Below are positions 63,837 to 64,000 of a stretch of 64,000 nt of DNA, piece by piece. A model generated the notes under the pieces. It did no database searches, was not told the origin of the DNA, and saw nothing but the letters and a program-made list of their open reading frames with translations. Source of the DNA: Cinclus cinclus. Its lineage: Eukaryota; Chordata; Aves; Passeriformes; Cinclidae. The stretch is from contig NC_085055.1 in the NCBI RefSeq assembly GCF_963662255.1, positions 21,632,204 through 21,696,203 of the forward strand. The letters are read 5' to 3'. Within the stretch, counting starts at the first letter, position 1. The number at the start of each line of letters is the position of its first letter. A program made the position numbers and the translations under genes.

Positions 63837-64000
63837 GGCGGCCCCGCCGAGGCTGCGGCCGCCGCCGACACTCACGCCCGGCGCGGCCCTTGCGCGGCTG
63901 CTGGTGCGACGCGCAGCTCCCGGCCAATGCGAGCGCTGCTCGCCGCCGGGCTCCGCGCCGATTGGCTGTTGGTGGCTTCGTCACAGCTCGGCGCGCCGCG
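63400..64000 (-). promoter_or_regulatory. CpG-island promoter of ATG4B
   Basis: Strongly CpG-rich sequence surrounds the start codon at 63836 and extends to the window edge. CCAAT at 63924-63928 and its reverse ATTGG at 63961-63965 lie upstream, with a CRE half-site CGTCAC at 63979-63984. No TATA box. The window ends before any upstream neighbour is seen. Confidence 0.65.

Noticed and set aside
63408..63984. Long minus-strand frames at the ATG4B CpG island
   Set aside because: GC-rich chance frames; the true ATG4B start at 63836 is a 10-nt coding exon defined by its donor and by homology of exon 2.

Overview
The window is vertebrate nuclear DNA with short exons, GT-AG introns and CpG-rich promoters. 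It is almost certainly from a bird: about eighteen CR1 LINE 3' fragments carry the typical CR1 terminal sequence, intergenic spacing is compact, and a gammaretrovirus- or ERVL-like provirus is present. A passerine or other neoavian is my guess; the sequence does not prove it.

Seven protein-coding genes can be read exon by exon. From left to right they are: the last part of a four-transmembrane L6-family gene (+), NEU4 sialidase (-), GAL3ST2 sulfotransferase (-), D2HGDH (-), ING5 (-), DTYMK (+) and ATG4B (-). ATG4B-DTYMK-ING5-D2HGDH-GAL3ST2-NEU4 is the gene order known from human 2q37.3, here in reverse, so the block is an old syntenic group. The L6 gene sits where human has PDCD1. The reconstructed reading frames close exactly: NEU4 500 aa, D2HGDH 519 aa, ING5 240 aa, DTYMK 212 aa, ATG4B 393 aa. 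Only the start codon of GAL3ST2 and the beginning of the L6 gene are missing.

Layout: 1-2.25 kb, tail of the L6 gene; 2.2-6 kb, NEU4; 6-7.7 kb, a spacer with a CCCAG-rich minisatellite; 7.7-9.4 kb, GAL3ST2; 9.4-18.8 kb, a repeat-rich spacer with CR1 pieces and a (GGGAA)n array; 18.8-26.4 kb, D2HGDH; 26.4-26.8 kb, a CpG-rich boundary with a 92-bp near-perfect palindrome that carries a CTCF-like core in each arm; 26.8-35.15 kb, ING5 with a long predicted 3' UTR; 35.155-35.364 kb, a 210-bp divergent ING5/DTYMK promoter; 35.4-43.3 kb, DTYMK with a decayed provirus in intron 3; 44.5-63.84 kb, ATG4B with its CpG promoter at the right edge.

The genes do not form one pathway. NEU4 and GAL3ST2 both act on galactose-terminated glycans, by desialylation and 3'-sulfation. 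D2HGDH clears D-2-hydroxyglutarate in mitochondria. ING5 is a chromatin reader, DTYMK makes dTDP, and ATG4B processes ATG8 proteins.

The observations most worth following are: the CTCF-type palindrome between the ING5 3' end and the D2HGDH promoter; a gag/pol in-frame UAG followed 8 nt later by a possible pseudoknot in the provirus; a polybasic-CLIS (CAAX-like) C-terminus on NEU4; an unrecognised, partly decayed plus-strand open frame in ING5 intron 3; and a GC-AG intron in D2HGDH.
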